From Marinobacter lipolyticus (lineage in GTDB: Bacteria; Pseudomonadota; Gammaproteobacteria; Pseudomonadales; Oleiphilaceae), in assembly GCF_018424605.1 (NCBI RefSeq), contig NZ_QTKT01000015.1:1-64000 (forward strand): a stretch of DNA of 64,000 nt, given 5' to 3'. Below the pieces are notes generated by a model, which saw nothing but the letters and a program-made list of their open reading frames with translations, was not told where the DNA came from and ran no database searches. Positions 36,501-45,295 of the stretch are shown in pieces; within the stretch, counting starts at the first letter, position 1, and each line of letters opens with the position of its first letter. The position numbers were made by a program, and so were the translations under genes.

Positions 36501-37307
36501 CTAGAAACCGATTTCGATGTCGTAGTCCATGACCACCGGCGCGTGATCCGAAAAGCGGGTGCCGTCATCAATCCAGCCATCGAGGATAGTCTTGCGGATG
36601 CCCGGCGTCATCAGCTGGTAATCCACCCGAATACCCGCATTCTTGCGCGAGCCCTCGGTCTGCTCCGGCCACCAGGTGAACTGGTTGCTCTGCTTGTTGA
36701 TCTCGCGGAAGGCATCAACACAGCCCATCTCGTCAAACAGCCGATCCAGCCAGGCGCGCTCGTGCGGCATGAAGCCGGAAACATCCAGCTTGTGATACAG
36801 CGGGCTGGCATCAGTCACATGGTGGGCGGTCTGCAGGTTGGCACCGAAAATAAACTGACGCCGTTTGCGCAGCGTCTTCTGCATGTGCAGGCCGAAGGCT
36901 TCCATGAACTCATCTTTGTGGTCCAGCACCGTCAGGTCATTGTCGCCGACCAGCTCGTCCTCGCGACCCAGGGCACAGGGGGCCAGCACACAGGCGACAG
37001 ACACCTTGTCGAAGTCCGCCTGGATAAAACGCCCCTCACGATCCGCCTGCTCGTTGGCGAAGCCATACATGATGGCCTTGGGGAAATGGCGGGTATAGAT
37101 ACCCACGCCGCCGTCCTCGTTCTTTTCGCCGTCGATGAAGTAGGCCTCATAACCTTCCGGTATCAGGTTGAAGTCCTCGACTTCGTAGGCACGCATGCGG
37201 TGATCCTGAACGCAGACCACGTCAGCATCCTGACCGGCCAGCCATTCGAAGAAACCTTTTTCAACCGCCTGGGCGAGGCCGTTGACGCTGATTGTTACTA
37301 CCCGCAT
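36501..37307 (-). CDS. crc: Crc-like protein of the exonuclease III family (nuclease-inactive)
   Basis: A 268-residue endonuclease/exonuclease/phosphatase-fold protein. Its closest recognisable relative is Crc of Pseudomonas, the Hfq partner in carbon catabolite repression: similar MRxVTISVNG start, VCVQDHR, QADFDKVS, PHERAWLD, QFTWWP, DYQLMTPG. The ExoIII residues are changed as in Crc: the catalytic Glu is D35 (VQD) and GDxN is GANL (155-158), so nuclease activity is unlikely, although SDHAP is kept. Placement between rph and pyrE matches the Pseudomonas rph-crc-pyrE order. Annotations as exodeoxyribonuclease III would mislead. Confidence 0.8.
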   Translation of the reverse strand: MRVVTISVNGLAQAVEKGFFEWLAGQDADVVCVQDHRMRAYEVEDFNLIPEGYEAYFIDGEKNEDGGVGIYTRHFPKAIMYGFANEQADREGRFIQADFDKVSVACVLAPCALGREDELVGDNDLTVLDHKDEFMEAFGLHMQKTLRKRRQFIFGANLQTAHHVTDASPLYHKLDVSGFMPHERAWLDRLFDEMGCVDAFREINKQSNQFTWWPEQTEGSRKNAGIRVDYQLMTPGIRKTILDGWIDDGTRFSDHAPVVMDYDIEIGF

Positions 37308-37388
37308 ACGTGTTCCCTGATTCGGTTTGTGTGTATGATACCGGTTTTACGCTTTAATTAAAGATCCACACCCGCCAGAAGCCTTGTC

Positions 37389-38027
37389 ATGCACGACTAT
37401 CAGCAACATTTCATCGAATTTGCCATCCGCCGGAACGTTCTCCGTTTTGGCGAGTTCACGCTCAAGTCCGGACGCACCAGTCCTTACTTTTTCAACGCTG
37501 GCCTGTTCAATACCGGTGAAGACCTCCTCGAGCTAAGCAAGGCCTATGCCGCAGCCGTACAACGCAGCGGGCTGGATTATGACATCATTTTCGGGCCTGC
37601 CTATAAGGGCATTCCGTTGGCAACCGTGACGGCCATGGCACTGGCGTCAGAAGGCCAGAGCAAGCCGTTCGCCTTCAACCGGAAAGAAAAAAAGGACCAC
37701 GGCGAAGGCGGCAACATTGTCGGCGCCCCACTTGAGGGCAAAGTCCTGATCGTTGATGATGTCATCACCGCCGGTACCGCCATTCGCGAATCCATTGACC
37801 TGATCCGCGCCGCTGGCGCTGAACCGGCGGGCGTACTGATTGCCCTCGACCGACAGGAACGTGGTAACGGCGAACTGTCCGCCATCCAGGAGGTGGAACA
37901 GGAATTCGGCTTGCCCGTGGTCAGCATCATCCAGCTGGAACAGGTGCTCGACTACGTGAGCAATCGCCCGGATTTTGCCGACCATGCCAGTCGCGTTGCC
38001 CAATATCGGGACCGATACGGAGTCTGA
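37389..38027 (+). CDS. pyrE: Orotate phosphoribosyltransferase
   Basis: Transfers ribose phosphate from PRPP to orotate in pyrimidine synthesis. The 212-residue protein has the PRPP motif [13 protein letters not shown] (residues 119-131), the flexible loop [11 protein letters not shown] and the [12 protein letters not shown] start of the family. It is divergent from the crc-like gene and followed six bases later by the DUF4124 gene. Confidence 0.97.
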   Translation: MHDYQQHFIEFAIRRNVLRFGEFTLKSGRTSPYFFNAGLFNTGEDLLELSKAYAAAVQRSGLDYDIIFGPAYKGIPLATVTAMALASEGQSKPFAFNRKEKKDHGEGGNIVGAPLEGKVLIVDDVITAGTAIRESIDLIRAAGAEPAGVLIALDRQERGNGELSAIQEVEQEFGLPVVSIIQLEQVLDYVSNRPDFADHASRVAQYRDRYGV

Positions 38028-38033
38028 ACATTC

Positions 38034-38681
38034 ATGAACCTTCTGACCCGGTTTTCACTCGCAGCTTCCGCTTCCGTACTGCTGCTCGCAGCAACCGTCG
38101 CCGAAGCCCGCATGTACCGTTACACGGACGAAAACGGCCAGATAGTCATCAGCAACACCATCCCACAGGAAGCTTCCCGGCGGGGGTACGATATCCTCAA
38201 CAACAAGGGGCGGGTGATCGAGTCCATCGAACCGGCACCCACCGAAGAAGAAATTGCCGCCCGTGAAGCGGAGGAGCAACGTCAGCAAGCGCTGAAGCGT
38301 CAGCAGGAAGAGGATCGCAAGCTTCTCAAACGCTACAGCCACCCCGATCAGGCGGTCAGGGCGATGCACCGTAAAATCCGCGAACTCGAAGGGCTGAACC
38401 AGCTCAAACGGGGCAACATTTCGGTCATTGTCAGCCAGCTCAACAGTGAAGAAAGCCGCGCTGCGGACATGGAACGGGCCGGCCGCGAGGTTCCGGAATC
38501 CACCCTCGAGAAAATCCGTCGCCTGGAATCCCAGATACAGGAGATCGAGCGGGAAATTGCTTCTCAGAGCGCCGAGATCCAGACCCTGAGAGAGGGTTAC
38601 GAAGCGGATATCAGGCGGCTGGAGGAAATCACCGGCGAGTCACGAACCGTTCCTCTCGACCCACCCCGTCGCTCGGACTGA
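38034..38681 (+). CDS. Exported DUF4124 protein with coiled coil
   Basis: A 215-residue periplasmic protein: signal peptide ending AEA-R (about residue 25), the DUF4124 segment RMYRYTDENGQIVISNTIP (26-44), then long charged helices (about 72-205) rich in Glu, Arg and Gln that predict a coiled coil. Function unknown; the domain is thought to bind the cell wall or partner proteins. Directly follows pyrE. Confidence 0.85.
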   Translation: MNLLTRFSLAASASVLLLAATVAEARMYRYTDENGQIVISNTIPQEASRRGYDILNNKGRVIESIEPAPTEEEIAAREAEEQRQQALKRQQEEDRKLLKRYSHPDQAVRAMHRKIRELEGLNQLKRGNISVIVSQLNSEESRAADMERAGREVPESTLEKIRRLESQIQEIEREIASQSAEIQTLREGYEADIRRLEEITGESRTVPLDPPRRSD

Positions 38682-38703
38682 CCGAAACGTCACCGTCACA
38701 AAA

Positions 38704-38727
38704 AAAGGCCACCGATCGGTGGCCTTT
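38704..38727. terminator. Bidirectional terminator
   Basis: The fully palindromic GGCCACCGATCGGTGGCC (38707-38724) is flanked by A on the left and T on the right, so it serves both the DUF4124 gene (forward) and the convergent gene at 38749 (reverse). Confidence 0.9.
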
Positions 38728-38748
38728 TCGCTCCGAACCGACTGCCAA

Positions 38749-39165
38749 TCAGGCAGAGGCGGTGCTCTTCTTGGCCGCAGGCTTGCGGGCAGCGGTCTTG
38801 CGAGCTGCCGGCTTCTTGGCCTCAACGGTTTTCTTAGTTGACTGGGCAACGCTGGTTACTTCGTCTGCCGCGTCGGCAACCGCATCGGCGCCTTCAGCCG
38901 CTTCTTTTTCCAGCTTGGCAACCAGGTCGGCGGCAAAGCTGCCGAAACGGTTGTTCAGGCTGCGAAGCTGGTCGAACAGGCTTTCGCTGTAACCATTGTA
39001 GCGGGTACGCAGGGTCTTGACGCTGTATTCACGCGCTTCGGACTCCAGCTTTTCGGCGTACTCGAACGGCTTGGAAGCCAGCTTCTTCTGCTGCTCTTCG
39101 GCGGCATTGATGCCTTTCTCAACGATATCCTGAAGCTGTTCCTGATAGCTTTTGAGTTTACCCAT
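38749..39165 (-). CDS. Phasin-like helical protein with AlgP/histone H1-like tail
   Basis: A 138-residue protein with no signal peptide. Residues about 1-100 are continuous amphipathic helix (KLKSYQEQL...FDQLRSLNNRFGSFAADL) as in phasins or apolipoprotein-like proteins; residues about 108-138 are Ala, Lys and Pro rich (KKPAARKTAARKPAAKK), as in AlgP and other DNA-binding histone H1-like proteins. It could coat polyester or lipid inclusions, bind DNA, or tether one to the other. AGGAGAG precedes the start. Its terminator is shared with the DUF4124 gene. Confidence 0.7.
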   Translation of the reverse strand: MGKLKSYQEQLQDIVEKGINAAEEQQKKLASKPFEYAEKLESEAREYSVKTLRTRYNGYSESLFDQLRSLNNRFGSFAADLVAKLEKEAAEGADAVADAADEVTSVAQSTKKTVEAKKPAARKTAARKPAAKKSTASA

Positions 39166-39449
39166 GATGGTCTCTCCTGAGATTGTCGAGGTTAGTGGAT
39201 TCGTAATGGATCCCTAGTGAACAATGTCAGGTTACGGTCAAAAATTAGAATGTTCATACTAAATCCCAATCCGTGACGCGCTTCGGATTTTACGGATTGC
39301 TCAGTTGATCATTTTCTGGCCATGCCCATAATGCCTTGCCAACAAGAACACGCCTGTCTCCCCGCAGTATTCCGGCCCAGCGTTTCCACACCGCGTCACA
39401 CCGTTGACCATTAATGCAGGCTGCAACAGCCGGATATAGCGAGAACACC

Positions 39450-39941
39450 ATGTTAATCAGACAAAAACACAATTTGTCGGGGCGACGCTTTGCCCGGACC
39501 CTCACCTTGGCAGGCGCATTGGCGATGACAGGTTGCCAGGAAGACTCACGCGCATCGAAAACCAGCATCGACCAGGCCGCCTCAATAGCAAACCAGCGGC
39601 TCGACACGGCGATGGGAAGCCTTCATTCAACCCTCGGACAACAGGAGCAAAAACAGCAACAACGTACGCCGGCGCTGACATGGAGCGCCCCCCTCACCCG
39701 TGAAGACGGCAGCGTGCTGAACCCGGGCCAGATCCGTGGCTACCGCATCTATTTCCGCCTCAAGCACAAGGACCGGCACACCCGCATTACGGTGGATGAC
39801 CCCGGCCAGAATCGTTTCTCACTGGAGCAACTGCCGCCCGGAGCCTACGAGTTCAGCATGACCACCGTTGATGACAAGGGACTGGAAAGCCGACGTTCCA
39901 AGCCGGTATCGGTCAACCTGACCCAGATACGGCAGGGCTGA
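39450..39941 (+). CDS. Small lipoprotein with fibronectin type III-like domain
   Basis: A 163-residue predicted lipoprotein with a basic leader and hydrophobic segment ending AMTGC (about C29). After a Gln-rich linker (EQKQQQR), residues 75-160 show a fibronectin type III-like beta pattern: TWSAPLTREDGS, GYRIYFRLK, LPPGAYEFSMTTVDDKG. ATG 39450 is preferred because the next upstream ATG (39414) would put a charged stretch ahead of the signal. No partner gene is evident. Confidence 0.7.
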   Translation: MLIRQKHNLSGRRFARTLTLAGALAMTGCQEDSRASKTSIDQAASIANQRLDTAMGSLHSTLGQQEQKQQQRTPALTWSAPLTREDGSVLNPGQIRGYRIYFRLKHKDRHTRITVDDPGQNRFSLEQLPPGAYEFSMTTVDDKGLESRRSKPVSVNLTQIRQG

Positions 39942-39942
39942 T

Positions 39943-40281
39943 TCACCAGCGGAAGATCACCCAGCTTGGCACCAGCATGTCGGTCTCGTTCTCCCGTATC
40001 CAGCCGCCGCCATCGGCCGGCACCAGGTAGTACTCGGGGCCGACTTCCGGGACTACCTTGATCTCCATGAGCTGGCCGTTGACCCGGTACTCATAGAAAA
40101 TCTCGTTCTCGCCCGGGCGGATCACAATCTGCGGGCCGTCCGCCGAGGGCTGGTAATCCGATACCACCAGCGGCTCCTGCGGAGTCTCAACCACCTCCTG
40201 ATCCAGCCCTCCGCTTTCCTGCGCAACAACCGGAGCGCACAGCAGGGCGGACACAACACCTAGGCAGGCGATTCGTTTCAT
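39943..40281 (-). CDS. DUF2782 family exported protein
   Basis: A 112-residue protein with a signal peptide ending VVA-Q (about residue 20) and the DUF2782 core: IVIRPGENEIFYEYRVNGQL, MEIKVVPEVGPEYYLVP. Family members are commonly divergent from polA in pseudomonads, as here. ATG 40281 is chosen over the longer frame to 40326. Function unknown. Confidence 0.85.
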   Translation of the reverse strand: MKRIACLGVVSALLCAPVVAQESGGLDQEVVETPQEPLVVSDYQPSADGPQIVIRPGENEIFYEYRVNGQLMEIKVVPEVGPEYYLVPADGGGWIRENETDMLVPSWVIFRW

Positions 40282-40366
40282 TTTCGTGATACCCTTTCGT
40301 CCATCCAAGGCTACAGCGTTGCACAAGGCAACCCCTGCTTCAATCAGATTCCGGACCTGTTTTGAT

Positions 40367-43096
40367 ATGACACAACAGCAGACCCCGCCGGTCGTTCTTG
40401 TCGACGGCTCATCCTATCTGTTTCGGGCGTACCATGCCCTGCCGCCGCTGACCACCAGCAAGAATCACCCAACCGGCGCCATCAAGGGTGTGGTCAGCAT
40501 GCTGCGCAGGCTGGAGCAGGATTTTCCGGGCTCCAAGATGGTTGTGGTGTTCGACGCCAAGGGCAAAACCTTCCGCCACGACATGTACGAAGACTACAAA
40601 GCCAATCGCCCGCCCATGCCGGACGATCTTGCCTGCCAGATTGCCCCCATCCATGACATCGTCAAGGCGATGGGACTGCCCCTGCTGATCGTGCCGGAGG
40701 TGGAAGCCGACGACGTGATCGGCACACTCGCTCACGAGGCGACCAGCAAGGGCATCGATGTGGTCATCTCGACCGGCGACAAGGACATGGCGCAACTGGT
40801 CAGCGATCACGTCACGCTGATCAATACCATGACCGAAACCCGCATGGACCGCGACGGCGTGGTGGACAAATTCGGCGTGACGCCGGAACAGATCATCGAC
40901 TACCTCGCCTTGGTCGGAGACAAAGTGGACAACATTCCCGGCGTCAACAAATGCGGGCCGAAAACCGCGGTCAAATGGCTGCAGGAGCATCCGAGCCTGG
41001 ACGAGGTGATGGCCAACGCCGACCAGGTCAAAGGCAAGATCGGCGAGTACCTGCGGGACGCACTGGACACCCTGCCCCTGAGCCGGGAACTGGCGACCAT
41101 CCGCACCGACGTCGAGCTGGATTTCGGCCTGGAGGACCTGCAACTGCGGACCCAGGACGATAACGCCCTGCTGGAACTGTTCCGCGAATACGAATTCCGT
41201 TCCTGGGTCAACGAACTGGAGGATGCCGACAGCGACGCCAGGGGCGAGACACGTGACAGCAACGCTCCCCCGCCCAAAGCGGTGGAAAAGCGCTACGCGA
41301 TCATCACCGAGCAGGCCGATCTCGACCGCTGGGTCGATCGCCTGAACAAGGCGCCACTGTTTGCCGTCGACACCGAAACCACCAGCCTGCGCTACATGGA
41401 TGCCGAAGTGGTCGGCGTCTCCTTCGCCATCGAGCCCGGTGAAGCCGCGTACGTGCCCCTTGGCCACGACTACATGGGCGCGCCCGAACAACTCGACCGT
41501 GACAGCGTGCTGGCACAACTGAAGCCGCTGCTTGAAGACCCGAAGCGACCGAAGCTGGGGCAGAACCTGAAATACGACAAGAATGTGCTGGCCAACCACG
41601 GCATCACCCTCGAGGGTATCGCCGAGGACACCATGCTGGAGTCCTACGTACTCAACTCCGTGGCTTCACGGCACGACATGGACACCCTCGCCCGCCAGTA
41701 TCTCGACGAGCAGACCATTACCTTTGAATCCATTGCCGGCAAAGGCGCGAAGCAGCTGACCTTCAACCAGATTGATCTGGAAAAAGCTGGGCCGTATGCA
41801 GCAGAGGATGCCGACATTACTCTCAGGTTGCATCAGGTGCTGCGGCCGAGACTGGCGGAAACCGGCAAACTGCAGTCGGTCTATGAGGACATCGACCTGC
41901 CACTGGTGCCGGTGCTGTCCCGCATGGAGCAACGCGGCGCCATGATCAGCGCCAGCACCCTGAAACAGCACAGCCAGGAATTGGCGGAACGGATGGCGGA
42001 ACTGGAACAGGCCGCCCACGACGAAGCCGGCGAAACCTTTAACCTTGGTTCCACCAAGCAGCTCCAGGCCATCTTTTACGACAAGATGGGGCTGCCGGTC
42101 ATCAAGAAAACCCCGAAAGGCGCCCCCTCAACGGCGGAACCAGTGCTGCAGGAACTCGCCCATGAACACGCCTTGCCCAGGCTGATTCTCGAACACCGCA
42201 GCCTGAGCAAACTCAAGTCGACCTACACCGACACGCTGCCGGAACTGATTCACCACCGCACCGGCCGCATCCACACGTCCTACCATCAGGCGGTCACCGC
42301 TACCGGTCGCCTGTCGTCCTCCGAACCCAACCTGCAAAACATCCCGATCCGCAGCGAACAGGGCCGACGGATCCGTCAGGCCTTCGAGGCGCCCGAAGGC
42401 TATAAACTGGTGGCGGCGGATTACTCCCAGATCGAACTGCGGATCATGGCGCACCTGTCGGGCGACAAAGGCCTGCTGAAGGCGTTCGATAAAGGCGAGG
42501 ACATACACAAGGCGACCGCCGCGGAGGTGTTTGGCGTTGCTCTCGACCAGGTGACCGGCGATCAGCGCCGCAGCGCCAAGGCCATCAACTTTGGCCTGAT
42601 CTATGGCATGTCCGCGTTCGGCCTGGCGCGCCAGCTCGACGTGGGCCGCAATCAGGCACAGGAATATATTGACCGCTACTTCGAGCGTTACCCGGGCGTA
42701 CTGAGCTACATGGACAACATCCGCAAGCAGGCTCACGATGACGGCTATGTGGAGACACTGTTCGGCCGGCGTCTGTACCTGCCCGAAATCAACGCCCGCA
42801 ACAAGCAGATGCAACAGGCCGCGGAGCGCACCGCCATCAACGCGCCCATGCAAGGCACCGCGGCAGACATCATCAAGCGCGCCATGATTGACGTGGAACG
42901 CTGGTTGCTCGAAAACCATGCCGACGATGCACGGATGATCATGCAGGTACACGACGAACTGATCCTGGAAGTCCGCGAGAGTGCGGTCGACACGATCCGT
43001 AAAGGTCTGGAAGAGCGCATGTCAGGCGCCGCCAGTCTGGATGTGCCGCTGCTGGTTGAGGCCGGCGTTGGTAATAACTGGGACGAAGCCCACTGA
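40367..43096 (+). CDS. polA: DNA polymerase I
   Basis: Repair and Okazaki-fragment processing polymerase of 909 residues. Order of domains: 5'-3' exonuclease (about 1-300, with VDGSSYLFRAYHAL and ISTGDKDMAQLV), 3'-5' proofreading exonuclease (about 320-500, first catalytic residue D335 in DTETTSL), and polymerase (about 520-909) with D685 in DYSQIELR and D863 in VHDELILE. Start ATG 40367 lies 85 bases from the divergent DUF2782 start; longer frames add unrelated residues. Confidence 0.98.
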   Translation: MTQQQTPPVVLVDGSSYLFRAYHALPPLTTSKNHPTGAIKGVVSMLRRLEQDFPGSKMVVVFDAKGKTFRHDMYEDYKANRPPMPDDLACQIAPIHDIVKAMGLPLLIVPEVEADDVIGTLAHEATSKGIDVVISTGDKDMAQLVSDHVTLINTMTETRMDRDGVVDKFGVTPEQIIDYLALVGDKVDNIPGVNKCGPKTAVKWLQEHPSLDEVMANADQVKGKIGEYLRDALDTLPLSRELATIRTDVELDFGLEDLQLRTQDDNALLELFREYEFRSWVNELEDADSDARGETRDSNAPPPKAVEKRYAIITEQADLDRWVDRLNKAPLFAVDTETTSLRYMDAEVVGVSFAIEPGEAAYVPLGHDYMGAPEQLDRDSVLAQLKPLLEDPKRPKLGQNLKYDKNVLANHGITLEGIAEDTMLESYVLNSVASRHDMDTLARQYLDEQTITFESIAGKGAKQLTFNQIDLEKAGPYAAEDADITLRLHQVLRPRLAETGKLQSVYEDIDLPLVPVLSRMEQRGAMISASTLKQHSQELAERMAELEQAAHDEAGETFNLGSTKQLQAIFYDKMGLPVIKKTPKGAPSTAEPVLQELAHEHALPRLILEHRSLSKLKSTYTDTLPELIHHRTGRIHTSYHQAVTATGRLSSSEPNLQNIPIRSEQGRRIRQAFEAPEGYKLVAADYSQIELRIMAHLSGDKGLLKAFDKGEDIHKATAAEVFGVALDQVTGDQRRSAKAINFGLIYGMSAFGLARQLDVGRNQAQEYIDRYFERYPGVLSYMDNIRKQAHDDGYVETLFGRRLYLPEINARNKQMQQAAERTAINAPMQGTAADIIKRAMIDVERWLLENHADDARMIMQVHDELILEVRESAVDTIRKGLEERMSGAASLDVPLLVEAGVGNNWDEAH

Positions 43097-43342
43097 TACC
43101 CGCAACACACCGGCCGGACCTGCCTTGGCCCACCGGTAACCTGCTGGCCTGAGGACCATTTTGGGGCGTCCGCCAAGGAATATGCCCCGTTTGCGGTCAC
43201 GCCGGGCGCCTCCCCTGCCCCTGCCAGCCCGGTGGCCGCCCACTTGCCGACACGGCACGGAATTCGCAAGCGCAACCCCTTGTCGGCTCTCACTCATTCA
43301 GCGAGAGCCTGGTTGTGACACATCGTTTCCGAGGCCTTTACC

Positions 43343-43720
43343 ATGACATCACTGGCATCTCAACGAAGCTGGCTACTGGACCCGGGGCTGCTGAAACTGG
43401 TGCATCAGTGCCGACGGCTGATTCATACCGAATTTGGCGTCAAGCTGCACCTGACCGAACCGCACCTTGAAGATCAGCTGGCAGACTACGCCAGCAAAAC
43501 CCGCTCCACGCAACTGAGCCGCACCTGGAAAACGCTGGTAGAGAAAGTACCGCAACTGGACAGGACGCCGGCGGCAGACGCAACGGAAAGCGCTAAACGG
43601 ACCTATCGTGGACAGGTCATTGCGGATGATCATCCGGAGAGGGCGAGTACAACGGTGGAGAAAGAGGAAGCCCAGCCGCGACGGACCAAGGTGATCTATC
43701 GCGGCCAGGTGGTCGGCTGA
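43343..43720 (+). CDS. Small protein with duplicated YRGQV motif
   Basis: A 125-residue soluble protein without a signal peptide. The first 80 residues are helical (LLDPGLLKLVHQCRRLIHTEF...). The tail contains RTYRGQVI and VIYRGQVVG, reminiscent of the short YRG motifs of DUF4278 proteins, but family membership is uncertain. The preceding 246 bases after polA hold only a weak hairpin (43285-43309). Convergent with fadL. Function unknown. Confidence 0.6.
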   Translation: MTSLASQRSWLLDPGLLKLVHQCRRLIHTEFGVKLHLTEPHLEDQLADYASKTRSTQLSRTWKTLVEKVPQLDRTPAADATESAKRTYRGQVIADDHPERASTTVEKEEAQPRRTKVIYRGQVVG

Positions 43721-43751
43721 CCGGACCCGGTCAGCCTGTCAGCACATCAAC

Positions 43752-45173
43752 TCAGAAAGCTTTGCTGACCTGGATGCCGGCACTCCAGGCGTCGAGCTCG
43801 TACTCGCCCTGGTAGTTACTCTGGTCCGGCACGCCCGGCTGAAGCTCGGCGACCTGTGACGGGTTTTCATGCTGGTAGTTGCGCTCATCAACCCGGCCGT
43901 TGCCGTCAAAAATCAGCGTGCCGGCCGCCACGTCAACGGTCCAGCCACTGCGCTCGTCCGCCCACTGCGCTCCAAGCGTCAGCCAGTGGCGATCGTTGGA
44001 CGGAATACGCGCGGTCACAAAGTCCTCGTTAACCGGAGACTCGTCAAACGCGTACCCGGTCTTGAACGCCCACTCCGGCGTTGCCTGCCAGATCGCACCG
44101 AGATTGAACTGCCAGGTGTTCTGCCACTTTTCAGTGACATGACTGAGCACCGCACCTTCCTGCGGTGCCCCGGTAATATCGCCACCGGTTTCCCGGCTTA
44201 CGATGTCCAGCTCTTCAAACCGGCTCCACTTGGCATAGGTGGCACCCGCCAGCAGGGTTACGGTATCCGTCAGTTGGTGACGGGCACCGACGGTGATGCT
44301 CTCTGGAATGGCCAGGGGCACCACAACTCGCTCGGAAACGCTGGTCGGCGTGACAACGCCGTTGGCCGGGTTGACGTAGTTGGTCAAATCCGCGTCGCCT
44401 TCCAGCTCCAGCTCGGTGCCAGTCTGGACCATCAAGCCGAACTGGGTCTGCTCAGACAGCTCATACAGAAAGCCAACGCGGAAGGTAACACCCACGTCGT
44501 CGCCTTCGATGTCGGCGTAGCCCTGATCGTAAAAGCCGGGATTCGGAGTACCGCTTGGTGCAGTCACCGCCGCGCTGGCGGCAGAGTTATCCAGGAAGCG
44601 GGTGAGTTTGCCTTCGGCGTAGATGATGTTGATGCCGGCGCCCATTGACAGGCCGCTGCCGTTGTTGACCGAGATCGAGGGGCTGAAGGAGATGGCGGTC
44701 AACTCGGTCTCGTCGGCAAAGTACCGGCCAACGAAGTCGTCGTCGTAATCGGCGGCAAGACCGAAGGGAGCGTGAATACCAAAACCCACGTCAACGGAAT
44801 CGCTGATCTCGCGGGTCATGTACAGGTTGGGCAGCACCGCCGGATCCGCAATATCTCCGCCACTGGAACCCTGCACCGGCAGACCAAGCTGATTGGTCGC
44901 GCGGGCGTCGTCTTTCGCTTCCGCATCAATATCCAGCACCGCGGCACCGAACGACAGGTTAGTACCAGACAGCTGACTCATACCGGCGGGATTGAACAAT
45001 ACGGTGGTGGCGTTTTCCGGGTTGGCGGCGGTACCGGCGTTGGCAACCCCCATGGCACTGGCGCTCTGCTCATTGAGGGCAAAGCCGCCGGCCAGGGCCG
45101 AAGCAGGCGCGACGACGGCGGCCAGAGTGGCAAAACGAATGGCAGAATAAAGTTTGGACTTATTGTTGCGCAT
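43752..45173 (-). CDS. FadL-type outer-membrane long-chain fatty acid transporter
   Basis: A 473-residue outer-membrane protein with signal peptide ending ALA-G (about residue 29), the FadL hallmark start GGFALNEQSASAMGVANAG, and FNPAGMS; a terminal phenylalanine (SKAF) follows the barrel strands. Members take up fatty acids or hydrocarbons. Start at 45173 is supported by AGGAGG; a longer frame to 45236 exists. A strong single-gene unit. Different in sequence from the barrel at 17326. Confidence 0.93.
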   Translation of the reverse strand: MRNNKSKLYSAIRFATLAAVVAPASALAGGFALNEQSASAMGVANAGTAANPENATTVLFNPAGMSQLSGTNLSFGAAVLDIDAEAKDDARATNQLGLPVQGSSGGDIADPAVLPNLYMTREISDSVDVGFGIHAPFGLAADYDDDFVGRYFADETELTAISFSPSISVNNGSGLSMGAGINIIYAEGKLTRFLDNSAASAAVTAPSGTPNPGFYDQGYADIEGDDVGVTFRVGFLYELSEQTQFGLMVQTGTELELEGDADLTNYVNPANGVVTPTSVSERVVVPLAIPESITVGARHQLTDTVTLLAGATYAKWSRFEELDIVSRETGGDITGAPQEGAVLSHVTEKWQNTWQFNLGAIWQATPEWAFKTGYAFDESPVNEDFVTARIPSNDRHWLTLGAQWADERSGWTVDVAAGTLIFDGNGRVDERNYQHENPSQVAELQPGVPDQSNYQGEYELDAWSAGIQVSKAF

Positions 45174-45295
45174 ACTTCCTCCTTTTAATTTTGCGGCAGA
45201 GTATACGCATCGCGGGCCAATGGCCTCAAATGCCAAAGCTACTGGTTCAGGGCCCTAACCGTTTCATACTAAAGTCTAATTTGGCGACAGATCGA

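Noticed and set aside
36426..37361. Forward open frame beginning in the cloverleaf repeat
   Set aside because: It is antisense to the crc-like gene; its first codons are repeat sequence.
43285..43309. Hairpin GGCTCTC/GAGAGCC after polA as a terminator
   Set aside because: No T tract and the distance from the polA stop is about 190 bases.
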